A stretch of DNA of 64,000 nucleotides from Symsagittifera roscoffensis (GCF_963678635.1 NC_087063.1:63595290-63659289); one strand, 5' to 3'; positions 9,671 through 21,490 are shown, counted from the first letter of the stretch. Translations and numbers: made by a program. Notes: generated from the sequence alone by a model not told the origin.

Positions 9671-10010
9671 ACAGGTATTATGAAAACGTTTTTTTTTTGC
9701 AGGATGAGATCGGGTTTTTTTGTTTTTTTTGAGACGCTTTTATAGAACATTCGCTTTCCCGAAAAACTACCCGTCCGATTTTCACAAATGTGGTACCAAT
9801 GGCCTTGTTAACTTTTCACCTAACCGCCTGCATATATCCTAGGTCGAATCGTACCTTATCGCGCTCCCTACGGTCTTAGAAAAGCCCGACAACTCGGCAC
9901 TTTTTTCACTTTTTGCTTGTTTTTTTCCGGACTTTTTCGATTTCCTCTAAAACTACCCGTCCAGATTTGGGATTAAGGGTTTATTCGACAGAACAGGTTT
10001 AAAAAATTCC
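9668..10010 (+). repeat. Direct repeat, right copy
   Basis: Second copy of the 7738-8080 repeat, beginning at the stop codon of the 17-residue-repeat ORF and ending in the first half of one 168 bp monomer (GATTTGGGATTAAG at about 9965). It then passes into the helicase relic. Confidence 0.8.
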
Positions 10011-10089
10011 ATGAGAAACAGGAAACCAACAATCTATACAGAACTTGTGATTCCAAGCTGCAGTTTTTACCCCCCCCCCCCCCCCATTC

Positions 10090-10678
10090 TGTATATATAT
10101 CTTGGCATGCATGTGATGATAACACATAATTGTGATGTTGTACATGGAGTGGGTAACGAGACTACTGGAGTTGTTTGCGGCTACGTTTGGCAAGACTCCA
10201 TAAACCCCACGTTAGAAGAATATACCAATTGCCAAAATTTATCCTTATCAGACTGACCACACCAGAAAGTATTCGAGCCCGCGCCACTGTTAAGCTTCGT
10301 GATCTTCCTGACGGCGTTTGGCCTTGTAGAGTTGTTTCAAAAGAGATAGCTATTCTGAAATCAGCTCCATGGACTCATGGACGCCTTACAGCAACCATGC
10401 GGCAGTTCCCTTTAGTGAATGGAGATGCTGTAACGTTACACTAGCTGCAGGGATCCACTCGTGATGGAACTTTATGCATTGGATCCTTGAAAGGAGCAGG
10501 GGTTCAAGCAGTTTATACAGCCTTGACACGTGTTAGACGTTTTGAGCAGTTGTTCCTCAGTGAACCGATATTGTGGAATTCTGCGCGGCAATGGCAATTA
10601 CCGAAGGGTCTGAAAGAAGAACAGCTACGTATTTACCTCATCAGTGAACGTTTGGTGTCTAATATACAAACATCATAA
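10090..10678 (+). pseudogene. Pif1/Helitron-type helicase relic
   Basis: Frame 3 (about 10095-10200) reads LGMHVMITHNCDVVHGVGN, the conserved Pif1 block, followed by a GVV-G motif. After a frameshift near 10240 the second frame reads into TATMRQFPLVNGDAVTLH, then a TAG at 10441-10443 where a Lys codon (H-K-L-Q-G) would be expected, then LQGSTRDGTLCIG and VYTALTRVRRFEQLFL, the C-terminal Pif1 motif, before a TAA at 10676-10678. One frameshift and one nonsense codon make it non-functional, but the rest is well conserved. A run of about 16 C residues (10070-10085) marks its left edge. It probably belonged with the 17-residue-repeat ORF to one Helitron-like element. Confidence 0.75.
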
Positions 10679-10689
10679 ATGACGGTGCA

Positions 10690-11530
10690 TTTTATAACTA
10701 TCCCGAAGTAAATCATTCATCTAAATACTTAAATTTTAGTAGTCAAAAACTGTCCTAGATCAGCGAGGGGATTAAAGACGGACAAAGCTCACATGCAACC
10801 TGCATTCTACAGTTTTGATTATTGGTAAGATTTTTCATCACATCGTTAATTGTTTTTTTTTTAATTATCAAACAGGCCATTTCAGTTTCCAGCTGAGCCC
10901 CTAGTTTCTGTTGGCTATGTTTTGCTTCATTTTTTTTCTAACCTGTCTGTTGGCTACTCTTGACAATTTTTGCCTCTAGAAGCAAGCATTCGTTTGAAAA
11001 GGTACAAAAAACTTTCATAGCTTGTGATTGGTCAACTTTTTCCTTTGATGTGGAAATAGGGAGGATCTTTAGATTGTTGTTTTTTGCCGTTCATTATTTA
11101 GTGTCTTGAATTATTTAGTGTCTTGAATTATTTAGTGTCAGGAAATGTTTCGCCATGTGTGAAATATCATACTGAAGGATGTCAAATTCAAATTGTATTT
11201 GAAAATAAAGCGAAAAAGAAGGACGCCAATTATTAATGTCATTTATGAGTAGCAGAGAACGGAATATTACGTTTTATAAGATGTTAGCCATTGGTAACAC
11301 TTCAGGTGAGACTAAATGTTAGAATGGAATTATGCGGGTGTGATTTCTAAGGATATATTGCGGTAGCTTTGAGCAACCAATCCCATTCCATGTTTGTATT
11401 TTTGCAAAATAGGTTGGTTTAATGTTATATGTATTTGGTGCGCGCTTTAAATATATTTTATTGAGGTGATAATTCATGTTATTTTTCAAAAATCAACCAT
11501 TATTGGGGAGCATGATAACTTTCAGAGTAA
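10690..11530. other. Upstream region of ALAS; no gene
   Basis: No coding evidence. A 17 bp unit (ATTATTTAGTGTCTTGA) is present three times in tandem at 11093-11142. CTGTCTGTTGGCTAC, a landmark of the dispersed repeat family, occurs near 10947. I looked for an iron-responsive element before the ALAS start and did not find one. Confidence 0.55.
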
Positions 11531-11535
11531 CAAAA

Positions 11536-14500
11536 ATGGAACAGCTAATTAAACATTGCCCATTTGTGTCACGATTACCTACCAATTACATTCGCAAAGT
11601 GAATTGCTATCTGCCGAAGTATGCAGAAATATGTCCTGTCATGTCGAAGATCATGGATCACAACGGAGGTCAGTTAGTTTTCAAGACCGTTATATATTTG
11701 ACTATAGATCTTCAGATTTTCCAATGGTCTAGACATAATTAGAGCAAAAGTTTAAGAAATATTTATATTTGTTTTATATTTTTTCCTGTGTTTTGAAATC
11801 TTGCTTCCAGCTCAAAATGGTTGTATAGTGGAGTAAAAAGAACGCAGGATTGATGCATTCATGAACTTAAGAGTTTTATTTTTTTTTCAATGCGCTTTCA
11901 ATAGACTGTGTTACATCAAGGATTTTATCGGATTTCAAGGCTTCATAACATTTTTTGTATTAAAGTGCATTCTTTTAGACTCAGATGCTACCAGTCAGAA
12001 GAAGTTCGAGACCGGCCTCGACTCAATCCAGTCCGCTTCCGATCAACTAGCGAAGCTGCACAACCAGTACGGAATCAAATTCGACACTGCTGACAAAAAC
12101 ATTGAGGCATCCAAATGTCCTATGATGAAGGGACTGCGTGGGAATTCACAAGGGGCCAATGAGCATAAGTTCCCAGTGGTGAAGAAAGTGTGTGATGAAA
12201 TGCGACAGCAGAACAGTAGACTACCGAGTAAGTCAAGCATCAGCTGTTAGTTTTGTGTAACTCTTTTGGGCTCCAATGTTCAAATAGGATAGTTAAATTA
12301 AGGAATGTTTTAATGATTGTTAATGTGTCTTACTTAGTTTTTCTCTATTTGTCAGCTATGAAGTTTGGTAATTAAAATTGCGGTTGATTTTCTTCAACTG
12401 CTGTTTAGCACACGACACTTTGCGATAAGTAAAGACGACCACATCATAAGCTATCTTAAAATTGACTTTCAAAAATCCTTGTAATTTTTATTTTTCAGAG
12501 TTTGGGGATATCGACTACGAACAGGTGATGCAGAAACACATCGAAATAAAGAAAAATGACCACTCCTACAGGTTTTTCAAATCCGTTGAGAGACAGGCTG
12601 GAATCCATCCGATTGCATTTGAACATGAGAAGAGCGTACCAGTTTGGAACGCAATGAAATCTCAGAATGAGGAAATCATGGACGGGATTCGAGACACTCG
12701 AGACATAACTGTGTGGTGCAGCAATGACTACTTGGGAATGACTTCTCACCCCAAGGTCGTCGAGGCGGCAACTGCTGCCATTAATCTACACGGATCGGGT
12801 GCGGGAGGCACCAGGAATATTTCGGGAACCACTCCCTATCATTACATGTTAGAAGCTGAACTGGCGGATCTGCATCAGAAAGAGGCAGCTTTGATCTTCA
12901 CTTCGTGTTATGTTGCGAATGACACGACTTTGTTCACACTTCCGAAATTGCTGCCTGGTAAATTTGAAATCAAATTAAAATGATCCAAAGCATTTTATCA
13001 GAATATGTTCTTAAAAATTTGTTATGCAATCCAAAAATTCAAACAAATGAAATGGTTAGTTAGTCCGATAGCACTCAAGAACCGTCCAAAGTAGGAGAAA
13101 AAAAAGTTTTTGTAAAAAACTACCCCATTCTAATTTTAAGGTTTGTTTTCAGGAAAAATTGGACTGTAAACAGTTGCGTTTAATTATCATTGGACTGTAA
13201 ACAGCTGTTCGCAATTAAATGAACAACTCGTACGTAATCCAACAAACTACTAATCTATTGCTTCTTTAGGGTGTGAAATCTATTCTGACGAAGGCAACCA
13301 TGCATCAATGATCCAAGGCATCCGCAACAGCAGGGCACCCAAGTACATCTTCAAGCACAATGACCCTCAACATCTGGAGGAGCTGCTGTCCAAAGCAGAC
13401 CCATCCACTCCCAAAGTGGTCGCATTCGAGTCAGTGCACTCTATGGACGGTGAGTGTAATCACTAAATGCATATGAATATGTGGCTGTCAAGTTCCTGCC
13501 ATCTATCGAGAAATCATTTTCTGAGCCTCTATTGTTTAGGTCAAAATATACACGAAGAAAATTTGAATTATATTTTTCTGCGGAATTACTGTGCGGAAAG
13601 TTTTAATTTTTTGTGGCAATACTTCTGTTGGAAACAAAATTTTATGGGGCGCTTTTGAGGCTGTAAAATTTTAGGGCTTTAACATATGGAGCATTTTTGA
13701 GGCTATGTAGTAGATGTTAAGTGATGTAGGGTTTTGCCTCTCGGTGGAAAGGTCGTATTCGAGAGCAACCATGATCGTACTGGTTGTGGAGAGTGTGGCA
13801 ACATTTCGCACCCTTCACAAATGTTTTGTTTGATCGGCCAACTTGATATCATGGGAAAAAAAGGTAAACGTCGAGTTTTCTAAATGCTTTTTAGTTTTTT
13901 GGAGAAGGCAGGCCAAGGAAGCTATTAATCCTCTTCTCAGTTTACCATAAGTCAACCAAATTGATCAAAATTCCTTTGTTTTGTACTCCTTTTATTTCAT
14001 TAATTGCGATTATTAGATTTTTTGTGGAACATCGTTAGCTCATTTTCTAATCGGAAGGGTTCTCAATATTTAATTATATCCTATTGTGTATCATATATTA
14101 TATCTCAATTGTATCAATGGTTTCCTTTACTTTAGTAGCATGAAATTAACATTTTGCTATCGGCATTTTTCGCATTACAAAAACCGCTCTTGGATTCATT
14201 TATACGGCTTAGGATTTCATTAAACTATGAACTGACTTTGGCTTATTTTTAGCTAAAATATAATGATGGAAAAATGAAATGTTTGCCTTTTTATAAACGA
14301 TTCATGGGATTTATTGTTCCGAATTTCGAGGAAAGCAAGGAATATATATGCTCGGGGTGGTTTTGTTTTGTTCGGACCAATTCTCAAAAATATTTCCCTC
14401 GGGGGATCGATCCATGGATCTTCGTGCTCCCGCCAGGCTTTCCTTAATTCAAGCTTACTGGGAAAGGCTCACTAATAGACTATCGTGACTAAAAGAGCGC

Positions 14501-17500
14501 TGTGATACTTTGATGCTGAAAGTTTAACTCGCATTATTTACACTTTGCGAATTATCCCGCGCCACAAAATCGTTCCAAATTGAATTAAGGCAATTTAGTA
14601 TTTCGGTAACTAAAAACTATTCAAGACCAGTTTATAGACAGTCGGAACATTCAGGGCTTTGCCCTGATATGAGCAGTCTTGTTTTATATCTACTTTTGAA
14701 GAACAGTCGATTTTATATCAACGTTTTTTTTTAAACAGTTTTTGATGTTTTCGATTATCTTGAAATGGAATTGTTTTGATTAGTCCACATCAAAAGACCG
14801 GGTTATGAACGTTTAGGTAGCTGCTGACTTTTTAAACTATTTACGTCAAGAAAAATAATGTTCTTTTTTGAAGCGCTTTTAAAAATCTATGGCAGCAGTT
14901 TTAGTGGGTGTAACTGTGTTTTAGGAAGTATCTGTGACCTGCACGAGATGTGTGACGTAGCTCACAAGTATGGAGCCCTGACTTTCGTGGATGAAGTGCA
15001 TGCAGTGGGTCTGTATGGGGAAAGAGGGGCGGGCATAGGGGAGAGAGACAAGGCACTCCACAAGATTGACATCCTATCGGGAACCCTTGGTAAATAGTTA
15101 TCTTAGTTTTTGGGCAAAATCTAGTACCACGTCGATCGCATAAGTATTTCAATCTTGTACTAGTTTTTTCCATTAAAATTTTGAAGCAAATTTCGTAGAG
15201 CTGTATCCTATTTTTAACAACGCTGGCAACTTTAAGTATGCTAACATAGTTAAGGAAATGTTTGCAGATAATTTTGTTCAATTTTGTGCCTTTCGGTATT
15301 CTTTCTGCTTGGTTGCCGAGTGTTTTTCTGTCTCATTTTTGTGCTTGATTGGGTTTCGCCTTACAATAACACCTACACGCTCAACCAATTTTGCAACTTA
15401 TTCAAGAGGAGATTAGTTTTCTTCTATGAATTCAGTTTATTCGCGTTGTCTATTAAAAAACGAATTTGAGTCCATTCAAACACGCGATATTAGATGGAAT
15501 TTCTCGGGTAATTTTCGAGCACTTACACTTCATGAAACAAAATCTGTCATGCATTTGGTGAAACGATTTATTCGTGAGCTAAAGTTTAATCTCAAGTATT
15601 GGTATAGGCGTCAAGTGTTTTCAAATTGTCATAGATTGTATTTAATTTTTAGTAGCCGACTATGAGTTTTTGAATTTTTTAGTAGCCGACTTAAAGGAAT
15701 AGTAGCCGACTATGAGTTTTTGAATCTTTTTTGACTTTATTTTAAAAATATTGTGACTTCAATTGAACTAAAATGTAAATCCTTCTGCAAGTTAACGCGG
15801 AAAGATGGCGTCATTTTAATTTACAATTGTTGATTTCAGTCTTATAGTTCCCAGAGGTATGGTCTGCTTTTTCATCTACTGAGTTAGATTTACCATCTGA
15901 ATAATTTAACAAGAGTTTCTTGAAATAGAAAGCTTTAAGGTGGCATATTTAACTCTACGAAGCACTAAAAATTTCACAAAAAGATACGGTTTTATGCTTA
16001 ATGTAAACGGTCTGTTGGCTATGTTCAATTATTTAAACAATTCATTTGTGTTCAATAAGTTACTGAATACTCTGATTAAGAGTAATGAACGTAGTGAAGA
16101 CTCTAGTATAGGTCTTGGTGATTTTTTCTGGAAAAAGTGTTAAAATGCTCTAATAACTACAGATGTCCATTCCATTCATACATATAATGCATTTATGAAT
16201 GCACTTAGATATATTTGCATTTTTTGAGATTGAAATTCATTTGCTGAAAGTGAGGTAAATAGCACTCTCCAATAAATAAAAAAATTTAATGATCCAGTTT
16301 TCTCAAAATGGATCAATGTTATCAAAAAAGTGTCAGTCACAAATTGTTCTTGGAATTCAACAAGCCTTTTTTTTCGTTGAAATTCACAGCTTGAACTTTT
16401 TTCAAAAAACAGTCAGTTTTAGTTGCTTCCTTGCGCTCATGAATCTTTTTTTAACTGTCTGTTGGCTATATTTTTTTCTGCTAATATACGCAAAGCACAA
16501 CTTTGCTCTTTTGTAAAAACTACATTGATCCAAAAATCGGAGAAACTGTTTTTGCGCAATGTTAATTTTTCTACGTATGTGTCTAATGGAGTTATCGTTT
16601 GGATTGAAGCACTTTCACTCATATTTGGAGCAGCAATTAAACGTTTTGGAAAATTTTTCCTTAAGTTCTTTCTACGCACATTTCACAGGGAGAAATATTT
16701 TGTTGGATTGAAACCCTTCTTGTTGTGATTATCGGCTTAGTTACTGCTTCACAATTTGTTTTTCAATGCTTATTTAACGATCGAAGTTGTCGTTCTGGGT
16801 TTATTTCGTGAAAGATGTATGAAAGTATTGATAGAATTAGTTAATTCAACTGTTTTGACTAAATTTTTTTTTTCGACTGTAGTTTTCGTCTCTTTTTCTG
16901 TGTGCTAGCTTACCATACTATCGCTCACCTTCTGAACAATTTAGATTATTGTAGCCGAGTTTAAACGTGAGTTGAAAATGCATCTGAAAAATATGTTTTT
17001 ATTTTAGTATTCGTTCATTTTTGTATCATTTTTTTACATGCGTGCGTCGCATGTGTTAAGGTCGAATAGTGGATGAAATGTTTATCTTTTTAAATGGCAA
17101 ATATCGTTTTTCAGGTGTTTACTATAAACAACTTCCGGTTTCATTTTTCTCTAAATTAATTTCTTGTGATAAACGGCAAAAAAGTAGCTACACGTTTGTT
17201 ATAGAGTTGGTGAATGTTGTGAAGACTCTTAAATATAGGTCGTGATGAATTTTTTTTGGTTTTGATTTTTCTCAATTTGTGTTCTGATTTCTTTTTAAGC
17301 TCAGTTTATTTCTTTCGGTAAAAGGAAGGCAAAATCCATATCGAACAGCAAAAATATGAAGGTCACGAAAAATGTGAGTTGACTTCTAGTTTCGAAAATG
17401 GATTTGATTTTTCAGATTTCTCAGCAGAAAAAACTTTAGAACCAGTTTTCTGAAATTGGTTTAATTTTTATCAAAAAAAGTTACAATAAATTTAGTGCCA

Positions 17501-18607
17501 TATTTTTTTTCTTCGAAAGTTGAAGTCAATAAACATGGCAATCAGTCAATTTTATTTTTTTTGTATACTTGCGTTCGTTGTTTTAAAAGTTTTCTCAACA
17601 TTCTGGGTCTTTTGCACAGCAGCACTCTATTATTGTTTGCTCTGTAATAGGCGTCACCACTGTATGAAATTAGTAAGCGAATTAAGTATCCATAACAAAT
17701 GATGTCTCTCCAGGCAAGGCATTTGGCAACATTGGAGGATACATCGCGGCCAACGCATCACTCATCGACGCTATCCGAAGTTACGGCTCGGGCTTCATCT
17801 TCACAACATCTCTACCTCCCTCGGTACTCTACGGCGCAATCACGGCCATCCGAATACTAAAAGGAGAGGAGGGACAGGAGTTACGTAATAGGCAACAGGA
17901 GAACGTCAAGTTGTTACGTAATAAGCTGCTGCATTCTGGGCTGCCTGTGATCGATGCGCCCAGTCATATCATACCTATTCATGTAAGCTTTTCTGTTGCA
18001 TTTCTGATTCCTGATTTGTTTTCCGGGCATACAAAATTAAAAGACAGCATGAAACTTTCCATTAATTTTGGTCAGCATGCAGTTTTCAAGGGTCATACAA
18101 ATAAAGACCTCACTGCTAATTTGTGATCAAAAGTGGCCTATTTATGGTTGAAATTGGAAGAAAAGTATACAATTTTAAATTATTGTGTTTTGCTAAAAAT
18201 ATTTCCGTTGCATCTTTCACTCTTTATTTATAAATGACAAAGAAGTGTTGTTGTTGTTGTTGTTGTTGTAGGTAGGAAATCCGGAAGCGTGCACTCGAGT
18301 TTCAGACTACCTTTTGGACAAATACGGAATCTATATTCAAGCTATCAACTATCCTACTGTGGCAAGGGGAACTGAGAGACTTCGAATTGCCCCCTCGCCT
18401 CTTCATACGGAGGAAATGATGGATGAATTGGTAGGGGCTCTATTTGAGACTTGGGTCGAGAATAGACTGCCGCTTGACCTACCAATGTGTCCGGCAAATG
18501 GGTGCGACTTCTGCCGTGACAAGGCAGAGGAATCGTCTTGCAGCTTCAGGGCTAGTAACGAGTCACAAATGCATAATGAAGGCGGTGGTATTCAAGTGTC
18601 AGCTTGA
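11536..18607 (+). CDS. ALAS: 5-aminolevulinate synthase, mitochondrial (7 exons)
   Basis: Catalyses the PLP-dependent condensation of glycine and succinyl-CoA to 5-aminolevulinate, the first step of heme synthesis, in the mitochondrial matrix. Exons by splice signals and frame: 11536-11668, 11979-12227, 12499-12957, 13270-13449, 14925-15089, 17714-17982, 18272-18607. They join without a break into 596 residues, a normal ALAS length. Start is the ATG giving [10 protein letters not shown]. Three Cys-Pro heme regulatory motifs lie at C8, C33 and C91. The catalytic core includes [44 protein letters not shown], and the SGTLGKAFG loop whose Lys397 should bind PLP. First five introns are phase 1, the last phase 0; intron 5 is 2.6 kb and repeat-filled. 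The vertebrate-like C-terminal C-D-F-C-R motif is present. Intact and probably expressed. Confidence 0.96.
14640..14690. repeat. Short palindromic repeat family B, copy 1 (ALAS intron 4)
   Basis: CAGTCGGAACATTCAGGGC followed by TTTGCCCTGATATGAGCAG and TCTTGTTTTATATC. The core CAGGGCTTTGCCCTG forms a hairpin. The same 45 bp frame recurs at 63677-63722 with CAGGGCTTCGCCCTG, followed by GAGCAGTCTTGTTC. Confidence 0.7.
15649..15735 (+). repeat. Three tandem partial copies, about 30-38 bp unit, in ALAS intron 5
   Basis: AGTAGCCGACTATGAGTTTT and the following TTGAATTTTTT recur: GTAGCCGACT is present three times (about 15652, 15682, 15703), twice followed by ATGAGTTTTTGAAT. It is intronic. Confidence 0.7.
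16040..16480 (+). repeat. Dispersed repeat family copy 2 (ALAS intron 5)
   Basis: Landmarks: GTAGTGAAGACTCTAGTATAGG, AAAAAGTGTTAAAATGCTCT, AATGCATTTATGAATGCA, GAAATTCATTTGCTGAAAG, AAATAGCACTCTCCAATA, CCAGTTTTCTCAAAATGGAT, ATCAAAAAAGTGTCAGTCA and CTGTCTGTTGGCTAT. Confidence 0.65.
17190..17560 (+). repeat. Dispersed repeat family copy 3 (ALAS intron 5)
   Basis: Landmarks: TGAAGACTCTTAAATATAGG, AAAAGGAAGGCAAAATCC, ATCGAACAGCAAAAATATG, GGTCACGAAAAATGTGAG, TTGACTTCTAGTTTCGAAAA and CCAGTTTTCTGAAATTGG. Same orientation as copies 1 and 2. Confidence 0.65.
18247..18271 (+). repeat. (GTT)n microsatellite at the last ALAS splice acceptor
   Basis: About eight GTT triplets run directly into the TAG acceptor of ALAS exon 7 (exon starts 18272). 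The repeat therefore occupies the place of the polypyrimidine tract. Confidence 0.85.
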
Positions 18608-19620
18608 ATGATAAATTAACTCCTGAATTGCACGCACTATTACAAAAATTGACAAGACTTACCTAACCAGTAGTTTGCATAATATATGCTTGACTGCCGT
18701 CAAAATCAGGAAATGGCGTTCCAGACTAAACTGAAAAATGTTTTATCCAAAATAAGTAATGAATGTTCTATATTTTAAAAGCACAGAATTGAACCAAGTT
18801 TTTGATATCAGGTTGTAGAAAGGAAGCACGGTTGTTTTTTTGAAAAGCAACAAGCGATTTGTTGGTGCTGCAAAAGATTGTCAAGTGGATTCCTGGATAC
18901 ATAAGGTTTATTGCTTTTGACTACATACAGTAGCGGAAGCTTGGAGTAACGATGTTCTGCGGAACCAACTTTTTTTTCAGTTCTGTATGGAACAATTTTG
19001 GAGCTCGCTTTGAGAAAGCTTGCAATAAGTACTGCTGCATTGTGGAACCTATGAGCGGTTTGTTATGTTCTCTGAATGTTTTCAGCAGCTGTTTGATGTG
19101 ACAGCCAATTGTAGACCAAATGGCGCGAAAAAAATGTAATTAATTTTTTGTGCAGTCGGCAATGATTTACCTATTGGTCCAGTATGATCTAATTGGATTA
19201 CTTTTATCAGAAAGATGTCAATCATAAAGTTTTCTTGAATTTCAGAAGGCTTCAAAGCGATATAATTATCCTTTGAAGCAATGAAAGCTGAAAGTGTTTC
19301 AAAAAAAGCTTGCCTTATCGAGCTCAGTGACACTTTCACCACTGTTTGTTGGTTATGTTTCATGTTCATTACTTCCGCATATCAGTTGAAAAAATGAATA
19401 AATTTTGCGTTTGCTGGTTCAGAACAAAATATACAACACTTGCAGACATAGTGGAATCGCTGCTTATTGATGGAATTTGGTGTTTCGATTTGTTTTGAAT
19501 TTTTCTTTTTCGAAAAGATGATTTTCTAAAACAAAAACATCATTACCAATTTTTGACATTTGCTGTGTTTCTTGTGCATTGATTTGCATTATTTGCTGTT
19601 TTTTCTGTGTAAGCTTTTTA
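18608..19620. other. ALAS 3' flank; no gene
   Basis: The ALAS stop is followed by AT-rich non-coding DNA. A 95-codon minus-strand ORF at 19082-19369 shows no recognisable motif. GTTTGTTGGTTATG near 19343 is a diverged landmark of the dispersed family. Confidence 0.5.
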
Positions 19621-19624
19621 TTTA

Positions 19625-20110
19625 CAGTCATAAACGCAGTGAAAACTCTTATATAGGTCTTGATGATTTTTTTTCAGGAAAATGTCTTGAAATGATCCTA
19701 TAACTTCATATTAATGAATTTATGAATGCAATTGAGTATATATGCGCTTTTTGTTTGAGAGTCGGTGGACGCTGTGAGGACTCTTACATAAGTGATTTTT
19801 TTAAGGATAAAGTGTTAAAATGCTCTAATAACTACAGAAGTGAATTCATACATGTTAATGCATTTATGATTGCATTTAGGATTTAAGATTTCCCAACGGA
19901 AAAAAGTTAACCAACTGATCCAGTTTTCTCAAATTAGTTAACTTTATTTTAAAAGGTGTCACAGAGAAGTCGGTGTTGATTTTCAAAGAGCTGTAAGGCC
20001 ATATAATTTTTTTTCGATAGTTGAAGTTTCAAAACGCAATTCAGTATTTTCTGTTTTTTTGATGTCATTGACTCTTTTCCAACTCTCTGTTAGCTATGTT
20101 TAAGAGTAAT
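19625..20110 (+). repeat. Dispersed repeat family copy 4 (two joined heads)
   Basis: The head block (GTGAAAACTCTTATATAGG and TCTTGATGATTTTTTTTCAGG) occurs at 19638 and again, diverged, at 19770 (GTGAGGACTCTTACATAAG). Then follow GTGTTAAAATGCTCTAATAA, CCAGTTTTCTCAAATTAG, GTCACAGAGAAG and CTCTCTGTTAGCTATG. Confidence 0.6.
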
Positions 20111-20480
20111 TAATGAATGTAGTGAAGACTTATATAGGTCTTGCTGATTTTTGTTTGTTTTTTCAGGAAAAATTCTATCAGTCTCTAATAACTACAGATG
20201 TGCATTCATACATTGATGCATTTATGTATATATGCACTTTTTGAGTTCAATTGAAACTCATCTGCTGAAAGAGACGTAAATAGCACTCTCCAAATACAAA
20301 CGTGGAATTAACGCAAAAAAAACGTGAACGATTTCAAGTATCAAAATTGGATTTTAATTTTAAGCTATCCCACTAAATGCTTCTGAATTTTAAAGAGCGT
20401 TAAGTCAATATTTTTTTTACTTCGAAATTCAAAGTTGAAATTTTCAAAAAACAGGTTCACTCTGTTCAAATTGCTGGCTA
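20110..20480 (+). repeat. Dispersed repeat family copy 5
   Basis: GTAGTGAAGACTTATATAGG, CTCTAATAACTACAGATG, ATTGATGCATTTATG, CTCATCTGCTGAAAGAGA and TAAATAGCACTCTCCAAATA occur in order, directly after copy 4, so copies 4 and 5 are in tandem. Confidence 0.6.
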
Positions 20481-20891
20481 TGTTTTGATTTTTTGATTAT
20501 GCTTTTGTATTGTGAACTATTGAGTTGTTTGGAGTATGTGCGAAATGCAGCCTCGTCTATGTGTTCAACAAGCCAAAGTGATATGATATATGGCTACTTC
20601 GTTCTAATTTTTTTTGCATAAAATGTTTATTCGGCTTAAAATGTTTTGAATAAGCTTATACCGATTTAGTTGCCTCATATTGCGTCGTTTGAAGAGCGAT
20701 ATTGATTTTACATTTTTGTGTGGGCTGGGGTTGTGTAAAACTTGAAAACTTCAAGCATTAAAGTTTTTGTAGCTGAAAATGTAGCGGTACGGCTATCTAT
20801 TCAAGTTATGTCGGCTTTGTAACCAATTCATTAACTTTTCTTTCGATGCTAATTTGTCGTCGACATGTCTTCCCTGGGTGCCGGATATCAA

Positions 20892-21286
20892 GCCGACGGG
20901 ACTTCAATCCGAATCTGATAAAGTTGTGAAATATCATTATTTGGAAGCTTCTTTTTTGAGAATTTCTGAATTTCTTGATCTTCCTTCATTGGTGAATAGC
21001 GTTTTCAAAAAATTTAAGCCTCCGAAAGCTCTTTAGTGAAGTTGAAAAATAAAACACGGTTAAAGGCGTTTTTCATGTTTATAATTTATGTATTTCAGAA
21101 ACCGGCTGATGTTATTAACGGATACCAATCACAGGTTGTGCATTGTCATGAATAGCGCTTAATATGGACCAAACTTGTCTTAATTTTTGAAAAGCAACAT
21201 TTTGCAGAAGATAAAAAAGTGATTTGAGGTGCTTGTAAAGTTTAAATACCGACCTGAAGTCCCTACGGCTTGAAGTCCCGTCGGCC
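20892..21286. repeat. 15 bp perfect inverted repeat about 380 bp apart
   Basis: GCCGACGGGACTTCA at about 20892 is matched by its exact reverse complement TGAAGTCCCGTCGGC at about 21270. Next to the right arm there is a second, 16 bp tandem-like copy (CTGAAGTCCCTACGGC). The GC-rich arms stand out from AT-rich surroundings. No gene explains them. Confidence 0.6.
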
Positions 21287-21447
21287 TGTTGTCATAGACC
21301 CCCTTTCTTGACTTGTTTAAGCTCAAAGTGAAATTATTTGAGACACTTATGAAAATTTCGGTAAACATAGTTTGGTGTTTTCCTTTTTTCATCTGAATCA
21401 TTTTTATACTTAGTGATTTCGTCTAAGTTGTTGGGCTTGTGATGAAT

Positions 21448-21490
21448 TGCAAATAGTGCGAAGCTCCGATTTGCTTCTGTGTGTAAATAG
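21448..21490 (+). repeat. Short palindromic repeat family A, copy 1
   Basis: TGCGAAGCTCCGATTTGCTTCTGTGTGTAA type sequence: a GCGAAGC/GCTTCGC hairpin core followed by TCTGTGTAA. Related copies are at about 23338, 23500, 23987 and 62860. Confidence 0.55.

Noticed and set aside
11460-11535. Possible iron-responsive element in front of ALAS
   Set aside because: No CAGTGN loop with a bulged-C stem is present in the near upstream sequence.
14395-14465. Minus-strand tRNA-like segment with GATCGATCCCCC
   Set aside because: B-box-like match is imperfect (GGATCGATCC) and no cloverleaf could be drawn; left as possible SINE debris.
20854-21036. 60-codon plus-strand ORF near the inverted repeat
   Set aside because: Too short and lacking homology signals; likely chance within repeat DNA.
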